The notes below the pieces were generated by a model that saw only the letters and a list, made by a program, of their open reading frames with translations, ran no database searches and was not told the origin of the DNA. 16,819 nucleotides of DNA, taken from JAVVEZ01 sp032250895. Its GTDB lineage: Bacteria > Pseudomonadota > Gammaproteobacteria > Pseudomonadales > Pseudohongiellaceae. Location of the stretch: the NCBI GenBank assembly GCA_032250895.1, contig JAVVEZ010000075.1, forward strand, positions 1 to 16,819. Reading direction: 5' to 3'. Shown here one piece after another: positions 1 through 6,493 of this stretch. Numbering within the stretch: the first letter of the stretch is position 1; each line of letters opens with the position of its first letter. The translations under genes were made by a program, and so were the position numbers.

Positions 1-486
1 CTGGTGGAAATCATCGACTTCCTCAATGGCGGCCTGTGCAGTGCCGGACCGGACCGGGGCAAGGCCGCCCTTGCCAAAGGCGTACCCACCATTTTTGCCC
101 CCGGCAATGTCGATTTCATCATCGGCGGGCCCATTGACGCCTCCCGGCAGCAGTTTCCCGGCAAGCGCTATCACATCCACAACCCGGCCCTGACGGCCGT
201 GCGCACCGAGCCCCCCGAGCTGGCGCAACTGGCCGACCATATGGCCGGACTGATCGGCGCCGCCAGGGGGCCGGTGAGTTTTTTTGTGCCCCTGGGCGGC
301 TTTTCCAGTCACGACAGCCCACAGGGCCATCTGTATGACCCGGGCCAGCCTCCACTGCTGGCACAGTATCTCAGGGAAAAACTCCCCGCCGGCACCGACA
401 TTCAGATCCTCGACCAACATATCAACGATGCCGGATTTGCCGACGCTCTCACCGCGCAGGTACTGCGCCATACCGGTGTCCTGTGA
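1..486 (+). CDS. Tm-1-like / UPF0261 family protein, C-terminal part (5' partial)
   Basis: The reading frame is open from base 1, so the gene begins upstream of the window; the GTG at 4-6 is probably internal. About 161 residues are visible, the C-terminal part of a family usually around 400 residues long. Family features recognised are a glycine-rich segment followed by VDFIIGGP, the stretch RYHIHNPALTAVRT, and FVPLGGFSSHDSP. In plants the homologous domain is the N-terminal half of the tomato Tm-1 virus-resistance protein, which binds ATP. The bacterial enzyme has no reaction that I know of. The stop codon overlaps the GTG start of the carrier-protein gene by 4 bp (GTGA), so translation of the two is probably coupled. 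This places the protein functionally with the biotin-dependent carboxylase downstream. Its role there, for example ATP-dependent activation or processing of the substrate, is inference only. Confidence 0.85.
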   Translation: MVEIIDFLNGGLCSAGPDRGKAALAKGVPTIFAPGNVDFIIGGPIDASRQQFPGKRYHIHNPALTAVRTEPPELAQLADHMAGLIGAARGPVSFFVPLGGFSSHDSPQGHLYDPGQPPLLAQYLREKLPAGTDIQILDQHINDAGFADALTAQVLRHTGVL

Positions 487-965
487 GCACGTCCCGAATC
501 CCCTTTACCGCCGAAGATCTGAACGAGCTCCTGGCGCTGCTCGATGCCGGTCCCTACCAGATGCTGCAACTGGAAACCGGGCATTTCAAACTGAGTCTGC
601 AACGCGGTGACAAGGGCTGGACCCAGGACATGCAGACACTGACGAAACCCGCGCTGATCAACGAGCTCCAGAGCCCTGCGGACAAGACTGAACCGGAGGC
701 CGCGCACGAACACGTGGTGGCAGGGCTGATCAATGTGCCCGCACCGATGGCTGGCGTATTTTATCGCGCGCCCCAACCCGGTGCCGCCCCCTTTGTGGAA
801 GTGGGCACTGCGGTCAGGGAAGACTCCATCATCGCCATCATCGAGGTCATGAAACTGATGAGCTCCATGCGTGCCGGCGTGCGTGGCATCATTGTGGAAA
901 TTCTGAAAGACAATGCCGACCTGATTGAACAGGGTGAAACTCTGTTTCGGGTGAAGCCGGACTGA
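483..965 (+). CDS. Biotin carboxyl carrier protein (AccB-like)
   Basis: This 160-residue protein should carry the biotin that shuttles carboxylate between the biotin carboxylase and the carboxyltransferase encoded next. The C-terminal biotinyl domain spans about residues 82-158. Its attachment motif is EVMKL, with biotinyl-lysine K124. A 'thumb'-type segment APMAGVFYRAPQPGAAPFVE (residues 87-106) matches the acetyl-CoA carboxylase BCCP pattern rather than the pyruvate carboxylase one. The N-terminal 45 residues (DLNELLALLDAG, then LQLETGHFKLSLQ) resemble the short AccB N-terminal region, and a variable linker joins the two parts. The start is GTG at 483, overlapping the upstream stop; no strong Shine-Dalgarno sequence is seen, which fits coupled translation. 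I leave the symbol blank. A housekeeping accB is normally paired only with accC, whereas this gene sits with a PYC_OADA-type transferase, so it probably serves a dedicated carboxylase. Confidence 0.9.
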   Translation: MSTSRIPFTAEDLNELLALLDAGPYQMLQLETGHFKLSLQRGDKGWTQDMQTLTKPALINELQSPADKTEPEAAHEHVVAGLINVPAPMAGVFYRAPQPGAAPFVEVGTAVREDSIIAIIEVMKLMSSMRAGVRGIIVEILKDNADLIEQGETLFRVKPD

Positions 966-967
966 CA

Positions 968-2356
968 ATGCCTATCCAGCGTTTACTGATTGCCAATCGT
1001 GGTGAAATCGCCTGCCGCATCATTCGCAGCTGCCAGAAGCTCGGCATCGAGAGTGTGCTCGCCGTTTCCGATGCCGACCTGAACGCCCTGCCCGCCCGTC
1101 AGGCCGACGCCGTGATCCGCATTGGCCCGGCCCCGTCCGCGCAAAGTTATCTCAACATCGGGGCCATCGTGCAGGCGGCGCAAGATGTCGGTGCCGATGC
1201 CGTGCACCCGGGCTATGGCTTTCTGTCCGAAAATGCAGCACTGGGCCGCTCCCTGATGGCTGCCGGCATTGTTTTCATTGGTCCGAGTCCGGCCAGCCTG
1301 GATGCCGTCGGAGACAAACTCAGCGCCCGCTCGCATGCCCTGGCCGCCGGTCTGCCGGTGGTGCCCGGTGCCGCTGTCAGCTCTGCCGCAGAGGCCCTGA
1401 CCGCGGCTCAGGCCATTGGTTTCCCCATTCTGCTCAAGGCCGTCAGTGGCGGCGGTGGCCGCGGCATGAAGCGGGTGGAGAGTGCCGAACTGCTGGCCGC
1501 CGCCATGAGCATGGCCATGGCGGAAGCGGAAGCCGCCTTTGGTGATGCCAGGGTCTATCTGGAAAGTTTTGTCGCCGCCGGCCGCCATGTGGAGGTGCAG
1601 ATTCTCGGCGATGGCGAGCAGGCCATCCACCTCGGTGACCGTGATTGTTCCATTCAGCGGCGCTATCAAAAACTGCTGGAAGAAGCACCGGCCCCCGACC
1701 TCGATCCGGCCCTGCGCCAGGCCATGGCCACAGCCGCGGTCGACTTTGCCAGGCATCTGCACTACCGGGGAGCGGGTACCGTCGAGTTTCTGGTGGATTG
1801 TCAGCGCCAGAGTTTCTACTTTCTGGAAATGAATGCGCGAATTCAGGTGGAGCACCCGGTCACCGAGATGATTACCGGCCTCGATCTGGTCGAAGAGCAG
1901 ATTCTGCTGGCCGAGGGCCGTCCCCTGCGTTACCGGCAGGAAGACATTCACTGCCATGGCCATGCCATCGAATGCCGGATCAATGCCGAAGACAGCAGCA
2001 GGGACTTTCAACCCAGCCCCGGCACCATCGTCCAGGCACAGTTTCCGGTGGGCCCGGGGATCCGCGTGGATACTCATGTGGAAAGCGCTCTCGTGATCCC
2101 GCCCTGGTACGATTCATTGCTGGCCAAGATCATCTGCCATGGCAGCGACCGCAACCAGGCCATCATCAGAATGCAAACCGCACTGGCAAACCTGAGGCTC
2201 AGTGGCGTGCAGACCAATACCGGGCTGCAGCAACGCCTGCTGCTGGCCCCGGAAGTGCTCGCCGGCGGCATGCAGACCAGCTTCTTCCCGGCATTCATGC
2301 AGGCCAGTACGGACAGCAGCGCGGATAACAGTGGAGGCCGGCATGACGGACATTGA
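968..2356 (+). CDS. Biotin carboxylase subunit (AccC-like)
   Basis: The enzyme uses ATP and bicarbonate to carboxylate biotin on the carrier protein. At 462 residues it is close to E. coli AccC, with a short extra tail. The N-terminal domain begins RLLIANRGEIACRII (5-19) and contains HPGYGFLSEN (80-89). The ATP-grasp domain has K157 followed by the glycine loop SGGGGRGM (160-167) and RDCSIQRRYQKL (225-236). The metal and bicarbonate site is EMNARIQVEHPVTE (287-300), with E287, N289, R291 and E295. R337 in ECRINAED corresponds to the conserved biotin-site arginine. The catalytic set looks complete, so the enzyme should be active. The ATG lies 2 bp after the carrier-protein stop, and the 3' end overlaps the carboxyltransferase by 14 bp. 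Its last 20 or so residues (STDSSADNSGGRHDGH) look disordered. It could also serve housekeeping acetyl-CoA carboxylase, but the operon argues for a dedicated partner. Confidence 0.92.
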   Translation: MPIQRLLIANRGEIACRIIRSCQKLGIESVLAVSDADLNALPARQADAVIRIGPAPSAQSYLNIGAIVQAAQDVGADAVHPGYGFLSENAALGRSLMAAGIVFIGPSPASLDAVGDKLSARSHALAAGLPVVPGAAVSSAAEALTAAQAIGFPILLKAVSGGGGRGMKRVESAELLAAAMSMAMAEAEAAFGDARVYLESFVAAGRHVEVQILGDGEQAIHLGDRDCSIQRRYQKLLEEAPAPDLDPALRQAMATAAVDFARHLHYRGAGTVEFLVDCQRQSFYFLEMNARIQVEHPVTEMITGLDLVEEQILLAEGRPLRYRQEDIHCHGHAIECRINAEDSSRDFQPSPGTIVQAQFPVGPGIRVDTHVESALVIPPWYDSLLAKIICHGSDRNQAIIRMQTALANLRLSGVQTNTGLQQRLLLAPEVLAGGMQTSFFPAFMQASTDSSADNSGGRHDGH

Positions 2357-3803
2357 ACTGGTGGATGTCTCCGTTCGCGACGGCAACCAGAGCCTGTGGG
2401 GGGCCACCGGTCTCAGCACGCGGCAGATTCTGCACATCGCGCCGGTGATGGCGCGCGTGGGTTTCAAGGCCATCGATTTCACGTCCAGCACCCACATGGC
2501 CGTGGCCGTGCGTTACTTCAAGGATGACCCCTGGGAGCGCATCCGCCTGATGCACCGGGCCGTGCCGGATGCGCCCTTGCAATTGATCACCACCGGCTTC
2601 CGCTTCATTTCCTGGGAAACCGCCGATGCCGACTTCATGCGCCTGGTCTACCGCACGCTGATGCGCAATGGCATCGGCCGTTTCGTGTTGCTGGACCCCA
2701 TGCATGACATGGAGGCGCTGCTGGCAGGCGCACGCATCGTGAAAGAGGAAGGCGAGGCCGAAAACATGGGTGCCCTGACCTATACCATCAGCCCGGTGCA
2801 TGATGATGCCTTCTACGCCAACTGCGCCCGACAGATAGCCACCTCGCCCTGGTTCGACCGGATTTACCTGAAAGACCCCTCCGGCCTGCTGACCCCGGAG
2901 CGGGCGCGCAGCCTGATTCCTGCCATCCAGAAAGAAATTGGTGACATGCCCCTGGAACTTCATTCTCATTGCACCATCGGCCTGGCCCAGTTCAACTACC
3001 TGGTGGCCGCCGATGCCGGCGTCAAGGTCATGCACACCGCCGTGGGGCCGCTGGCCAATGGCAGCTCGCTGCCGCCGGCCCTCGAAACCATTGCCAATCT
3101 GCGCGAACACGGCCATCGCGTGAACATCAATGAAAAGGCCCTGCGCCAGATGACCGACTATTTCACCGATCTGGCCGCCGCCGAAGGCCTGCCGGCCGGC
3201 CAGCCTCAGGCCTACGACGCGTCTTTTCTGCGCCACCAGCTGGCCGGTGGCGTGATGACCACCACCCGCAGGCAACTGGCGGAGCTGAAGCTGGAACACA
3301 AATTCGACGCCGTGATCGCGGAAGTGGAGCAGGTGCGCAATGAATTGGGTTCCCCGATCATGGTGACTCCCTTCCCGCAGATCGTCTGCACCCAGGCCAT
3401 GTTCAACGTCACCGGCAAGGAACGCTACGCCAATGTCCCCGACCAGGTGATCCGCTATGTGCTGGGCAGATTCGGCCGTCCCACCGCCACCGTGGACCCG
3501 AACATCCTCGACCGGATCATGGCCCTGCCCAGAACCCGCGAAATTCAGCATGAACCCATCATGATGACCCTGGAAGACGTGCGTCGGAAGTTTCCCGGCA
3601 GGATGCCCGATGAAGAACTGCTGCTGCGCGCCGTCATGCCTCAGGAACAGGTGGATGCCATGCTCGCCAGAGGGCCGGCCAAACGTCATTACAGCCCGCT
3701 GCTGGCCCCGGTGCTGAAACTGCTGAAGGACGTACAGGCGCGCCCCGATCCCCCCGGTGCCCTCGAGCTCGAGAAGCCCGGCTTCAAACTGACATTGCAA
3801 TAA
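2343..3803 (+). CDS. Carboxyltransferase subunit, HMGL-like/PYC_OADA type, acceptor unknown
   Basis: This 486-residue protein has an HMGL-like TIM barrel (about 1-265) followed by a PYC_OADA conserved carboxylase domain (about 285-430). The ATG at 2343 is chosen because homology begins at once (ELVDVSVRDGNQSL) and upstream codons of this frame lie inside the biotin carboxylase gene. The metal-site residues of the pyruvate carboxylase transferase domain are present: D13 in RDGNQS, the carbamylatable lysine K177 in YLKDPSGLL, and H207/H209 in LHSHCTIG. VTPFPQIVCTQA (341-352) matches the OadA pattern VTP-x-x-QIVGTQA. It lacks a C-terminal biotinyl domain, which is supplied by the separate carrier protein. 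T84 occupies the position of the pyruvate-binding arginine of pyruvate carboxylase, so the acceptor may not be pyruvate. The C-terminal 14 residues resemble the carrier-protein N-terminal region. OadA needs a membrane sodium pump (OadB), which is not seen here, so ATP-driven carboxylation is more likely than decarboxylation. Confidence 0.88.
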   Translation: MTDIELVDVSVRDGNQSLWGATGLSTRQILHIAPVMARVGFKAIDFTSSTHMAVAVRYFKDDPWERIRLMHRAVPDAPLQLITTGFRFISWETADADFMRLVYRTLMRNGIGRFVLLDPMHDMEALLAGARIVKEEGEAENMGALTYTISPVHDDAFYANCARQIATSPWFDRIYLKDPSGLLTPERARSLIPAIQKEIGDMPLELHSHCTIGLAQFNYLVAADAGVKVMHTAVGPLANGSSLPPALETIANLREHGHRVNINEKALRQMTDYFTDLAAAEGLPAGQPQAYDASFLRHQLAGGVMTTTRRQLAELKLEHKFDAVIAEVEQVRNELGSPIMVTPFPQIVCTQAMFNVTGKERYANVPDQVIRYVLGRFGRPTATVDPNILDRIMALPRTREIQHEPIMMTLEDVRRKFPGRMPDEELLLRAVMPQEQVDAMLARGPAKRHYSPLLAPVLKLLKDVQARPDPPGALELEKPGFKLTLQ

Positions 3804-3806
3804 AGC

Positions 3807-3825
3807 GGCAGCCCTCCCGGCTGCC
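3807..3825 (+). terminator. Putative intrinsic terminator of the carboxylase operon
   Basis: A perfect 7-bp inverted repeat (GGCAGCC, 5-nt loop CTCCC, GGCTGCC) begins 3 bases after the carboxyltransferase stop. It is followed by a T-rich but interrupted tract (ATTCAACTTTTCATTTTT). The stem is strong but the T-run is offset by several bases, so termination may be partial and the next gene could receive read-through. Confidence 0.55.
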
Positions 3826-3866
3826 ATTCAACTTTTCATTTTTGACCAGGTAGAAAAAACATCATC

Positions 3867-4709
3867 ATGAACAAAGAAAATCTGCAACGCCTGCGCAACA
3901 TCAAGGGTTTCATGTTCGATCTTGACGGCACCATGATGATGGGCGACAAGCGCAACAATTCACTCAAGGCCCTGCCCGGCGCCATCGAACTGGTCAAATA
4001 CCTGAATAAAACCGACATCCCCTATGTCACCTTCACCAATGGCACGGTCAGGCCGGACACCGCCTACCTGCCGCTGCTGCGGGACCTTGGTTTTCCATTG
4101 CGGGACAACATCACGATGACCCCGAGCACGGTGGCGGCGGAATATTTCCAGCAGAAAAACTACCGCCGGATTCTGGTTCTGGGCTGCGAGGGCGTCTGGC
4201 AACCCCTGCGCGAAGCCGGTCTGGAAGTGGTACTGCCGGGTGACATCAACCAGACCCATATCGACGGCGTCTATGTCGGCTGGTACCGCGAGTTCGTGCT
4301 CTCCGACCTGGACCCGGCCTATGCGGCCCTGATGAACGGCGCGAAGCTGTTTTCCGCGTCCATGGTGCCCTTCTTTGCCAGTGCCGGTGGCAAGGCCATC
4401 GGTTCCTCCTTCGTGATCGCCGGGATGCTGGAAAAACTGACCGGCGCCCGCACCAAGGTGCTGGGCAAACCCTCCGTCGATGCGATGAAAGCCGTGAGCC
4501 GGCGCCTCGGTGTGCCGGCACCGGACATCGCCATCGTGGGCGACGACCCGCTGCTGGAAATCACCATGGCCCACAAGGCCGGCGCGCTGGCCGTTGCGGT
4601 ACAGACCGGTCTGTGCAGCGCCGGTGATTTCGACGCCATGGACGAGAACCTGCGCCCGCACCTGAACCTCAGCGGGGTACTGGCCCTATATGAGTTGTAC
4701 CGGAAGTGA
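3867..4709 (+). CDS. HAD-superfamily class IIA (NagD-like) phosphatase
   Basis: A 280-residue cytoplasmic HAD hydrolase, predicted to remove phosphate from a small molecule through an aspartyl-phosphate intermediate. Motif I is FDLDGT (17-22), with nucleophile D18 and acid/base D20. Motif II is TNGT (57-60), motif III the lysine of GKPS (200-203), and motif IV VGDDPLLEI (224-232). The long segment between motifs II and III is the type C2A cap that defines class IIA, the family of NagD, p-nitrophenylphosphatase and phosphoglycolate phosphatase. The substrate cannot be read from the sequence. The ATG at 3867 is the first start consistent with the domain; only a weak AGG lies upstream (3848-3850). 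The gene follows the carboxylase operon after 63 bp and a likely terminator, so co-regulation is possible but unproven. It converges with the beta-propeller gene. Confidence 0.87.
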   Translation: MNKENLQRLRNIKGFMFDLDGTMMMGDKRNNSLKALPGAIELVKYLNKTDIPYVTFTNGTVRPDTAYLPLLRDLGFPLRDNITMTPSTVAAEYFQQKNYRRILVLGCEGVWQPLREAGLEVVLPGDINQTHIDGVYVGWYREFVLSDLDPAYAALMNGAKLFSASMVPFFASAGGKAIGSSFVIAGMLEKLTGARTKVLGKPSVDAMKAVSRRLGVPAPDIAIVGDDPLLEITMAHKAGALAVAVQTGLCSAGDFDAMDENLRPHLNLSGVLALYELYRK

Positions 4710-4757
4710 TGATGGTCCGTTCACGCTGCGGTGCCTGTTTGGCCTATTGAACATGCA

Positions 4758-5810
4758 TCAAGGTGCTGGAGCCTGGGAGTCCGACAGGCTCCCGGGACCA
4801 ATCCAGACACCCCAGGGGCTGGAACCGGCGGGAATGGTGGCAATGACCTTGAAGCTTGCGACATCGATGACCGAGACATCATTGCCGGGGCCGTTGGCAG
4901 TGAACAGCTTGCTGCCATCGGGGCTGATGGCGAGTCCCCAGGGGCGCCGTCCGGCTTCCACATTGTGGGTGATGGCATCACGCATCAGATCGATGGCGAG
5001 CACCGTGCGGGCACGGCCGTTGGCAACATACAGCGTCCGGTTGTCAGGTGACAGTGCCAGCCCCATGGGCAGCGAGCCTTCCGGCAGGGCCAGGGTATCC
5101 ACCACGGTGCTCATGGCCACGTCTATCACCGAGATACTGGCGCCAATTTCATTGGAGACATAGGCACGGCTGCTGTCGGCACTGAACACGATATCGCGTG
5201 GCCGCAGGCCTACCCCGATGCTGCCGCTGACCGTATTGCTGGCAGTATCGATCACCGTGATATCACTCTGTACTTCTCCACTCACATAGACGACACGGCC
5301 ATCGGGCGACACTCTGACACCCTCGGGTTCCAGCCCGGTTTTCAGCGTGGCAATGATTTTCCCTTGTGCCAGATCGAGCACGCTGGCGGTGTTGGCGTTT
5401 TCATTGGCAACGTACATCAGGCCGCTTTCCCAGTTCACATCGAACTGTTCCGGATCGACGCCGCTGGGCAGCACGCGCAGCAACTGCCGGCTGCGGGTGT
5501 CCACTTCGGCAATGCCGTCAGCCGTCAGATCGACAACCAGTTTGTCGCAATCCTCGTCGTCCATGGTGGGTGGGCATTTGGGCGCGCCGCTGACCGCCAC
5601 AAACAGGCGGCTGCCATCGGGGCTCAGCTTCAGGCCCCGTGGCCGCTTGCCGACCGCAATCGTTGCCAGCACTTCATGGCTATTGCCGGCCACCACGGTG
5701 ACATCATTGGAATCCTCATTGCTGACATAGACCAGGTAATCTTCCTGCGCCGTCGCCATCGTGGCCGCAAGCAGCATGAACGGCAGTGCGATGGCTTGCC
5801 AGGTTTTCAT
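4758..5810 (-). CDS. Secreted YVTN/YncE-like beta-propeller protein
   Basis: The ATG start gives 350 residues with a clear Sec signal peptide (MKTWQAIALPFMLLAATMATA, cleavage near residue 21), so the mature protein is periplasmic or exported. The rest is a tandem array of about seven YVTN-type blades. Each has the pattern 'YVSNE...ITVIDT...V...I.VG..P.G...SPDG..', for example YVANENANTASVLDL and RPWGLAISPDGSKLFTANG. The sequence resembles the PQQ-dependent-catabolism-associated beta-propeller family (TIGR03866), known from methanol/alcohol oxidation loci, but no quinoprotein dehydrogenase or PQQ gene is in the window. An insertion in the first blades carries two cysteines (C79 and C88) in an acidic loop, possibly a disulfide. 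An alternative TTG start at 5828 has a better-placed Shine-Dalgarno (GGGAGAAG) and would add six residues before MKTWQ. The binding partner is unknown. Confidence 0.85.
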   Translation of the reverse strand: MKTWQAIALPFMLLAATMATAQEDYLVYVSNEDSNDVTVVAGNSHEVLATIAVGKRPRGLKLSPDGSRLFVAVSGAPKCPPTMDDEDCDKLVVDLTADGIAEVDTRSRQLLRVLPSGVDPEQFDVNWESGLMYVANENANTASVLDLAQGKIIATLKTGLEPEGVRVSPDGRVVYVSGEVQSDITVIDTASNTVSGSIGVGLRPRDIVFSADSSRAYVSNEIGASISVIDVAMSTVVDTLALPEGSLPMGLALSPDNRTLYVANGRARTVLAIDLMRDAITHNVEAGRRPWGLAISPDGSKLFTANGPGNDVSVIDVASFKVIATIPAGSSPWGVWIGPGSLSDSQAPAP

Positions 5811-5953
5811 GAATGTAATAACGTTCAAAATTCTTCTCCCGCTTGTTGATGTCGCATGGCAAGATGCCCGGTCTGCATGCCCGCCTTCACAGTGGGTAGA
5901 ACATAGCATTGCAGGAAACAAGCCGCAACGCGGAAAAACGCTCGGAGAAGACC
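5811..5953. promoter_or_regulatory. Divergent intergenic region (beta-propeller / DNA glycosylase)
   Basis: This 143-bp spacer lies between two divergently transcribed genes and must hold both promoters. I found no sequence close enough to sigma-70 consensus to name with confidence. The clear signals are ribosome binding sites: GGAGAAG at 5944-5950, well spaced for the glycosylase ATG at 5954, and, on the minus strand, GGGAGAAG about 8 nt before a TTG at 5828. Confidence 0.5.
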
Positions 5954-6493
5954 ATGAACGCCGATGCTCTGCCCCTCACAGGCTTTCCTGCCGTGCACGG
6001 CCTCGATGCCAGGATATTGATCCTGGGCAGCATGCCCGGAGCGGCCTCGTTGCGGGCCGGAGAATACTATGCGCATCCGCGCAATGCGTTCTGGCCCATC
6101 ATGGGAGCCTTGTTCGGCGCCACCCCGATGCTTCCTTACGCCGAGCGCATCCGGGTGCTTGGCGAGGCCGGCATCGTATTGTGGGATGTGCTGCAAAGCT
6201 GTGTGCGTCCGGGCAGCCTCGATGCGGACATCGAGTCCCTTTCAGTGCAGATCAATGACTTTCCGGCCTTGTTTGCCCGGCATCCCGACATCAAATGGGT
6301 CTTCTTCAATGGCAGCGCCGCCGAGCGCTATTTCAGAGGGCATGTGCTGCCGAAGCTGATGCATTTGTCATTGCACTGCCGGCGCCTGCCGTCGACCAGC
6401 CCCGCCCATGCAGCGCTGTCTTATACCCAAAAACTGGCCGCATGGCGCTGTGTCAGGGAGGCTCCGGGGGCAGGGAAACCGCCCCTTTTATAA
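5954..6493 (+). CDS. Hypoxanthine/deoxyinosine-DNA glycosylase (UDG superfamily, family 6-like)
   Basis: The 179-residue protein matches the hypoxanthine-DNA glycosylase branch of the uracil-DNA glycosylase superfamily, which removes deaminated adenine (deoxyinosine) to start base-excision repair. Motifs visible are ILGSMPGAASL (22-32, active-site motif 1), EYYAHPRNAFWPIMG (37-51, with N44 in the region typical of this branch), WVFFNGSAAERYF (115-127), and the DNA-intercalating motif LPSTSPAHAAL (145-155). The ATG at 5954 is preferred over an upstream in-frame ATG because it has GGAGAAG 4-10 bases upstream and the homology starts right after it. Its stop codon overlaps the end of flgL on the opposite strand by 6 bp. 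Nothing suggests a functional link to the flagellar genes. Some superfamily members act on uracil instead, so specificity is inferred from motif 1 and HPRN. Confidence 0.88.
   Translation: MNADALPLTGFPAVHGLDARILILGSMPGAASLRAGEYYAHPRNAFWPIMGALFGATPMLPYAERIRVLGEAGIVLWDVLQSCVRPGSLDADIESLSVQINDFPALFARHPDIKWVFFNGSAAERYFRGHVLPKLMHLSLHCRRLPSTSPAHAALSYTQKLAAWRCVREAPGAGKPPLL

Noticed and set aside
2295..3827. A 510-codon open frame on the minus strand opposite the carboxyltransferase gene, and a 364-codon one at 983-2077 opposite the biotin carboxylase gene.
   Set aside because: The plus-strand proteins have complete family motifs. The antisense translations are rich in His, Gly and Gln with no recognisable domain, as expected from the third-position GC bias of the real genes.
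4771..4796. Partial inverted repeat (GGGAG / CTCCC) near the 3' end of the beta-propeller gene, considered as a bidirectional terminator for the convergent genes.
   Set aside because: It lies inside the coding sequence, the stem is only about 5 bp and there is no adjoining T-run in either direction.
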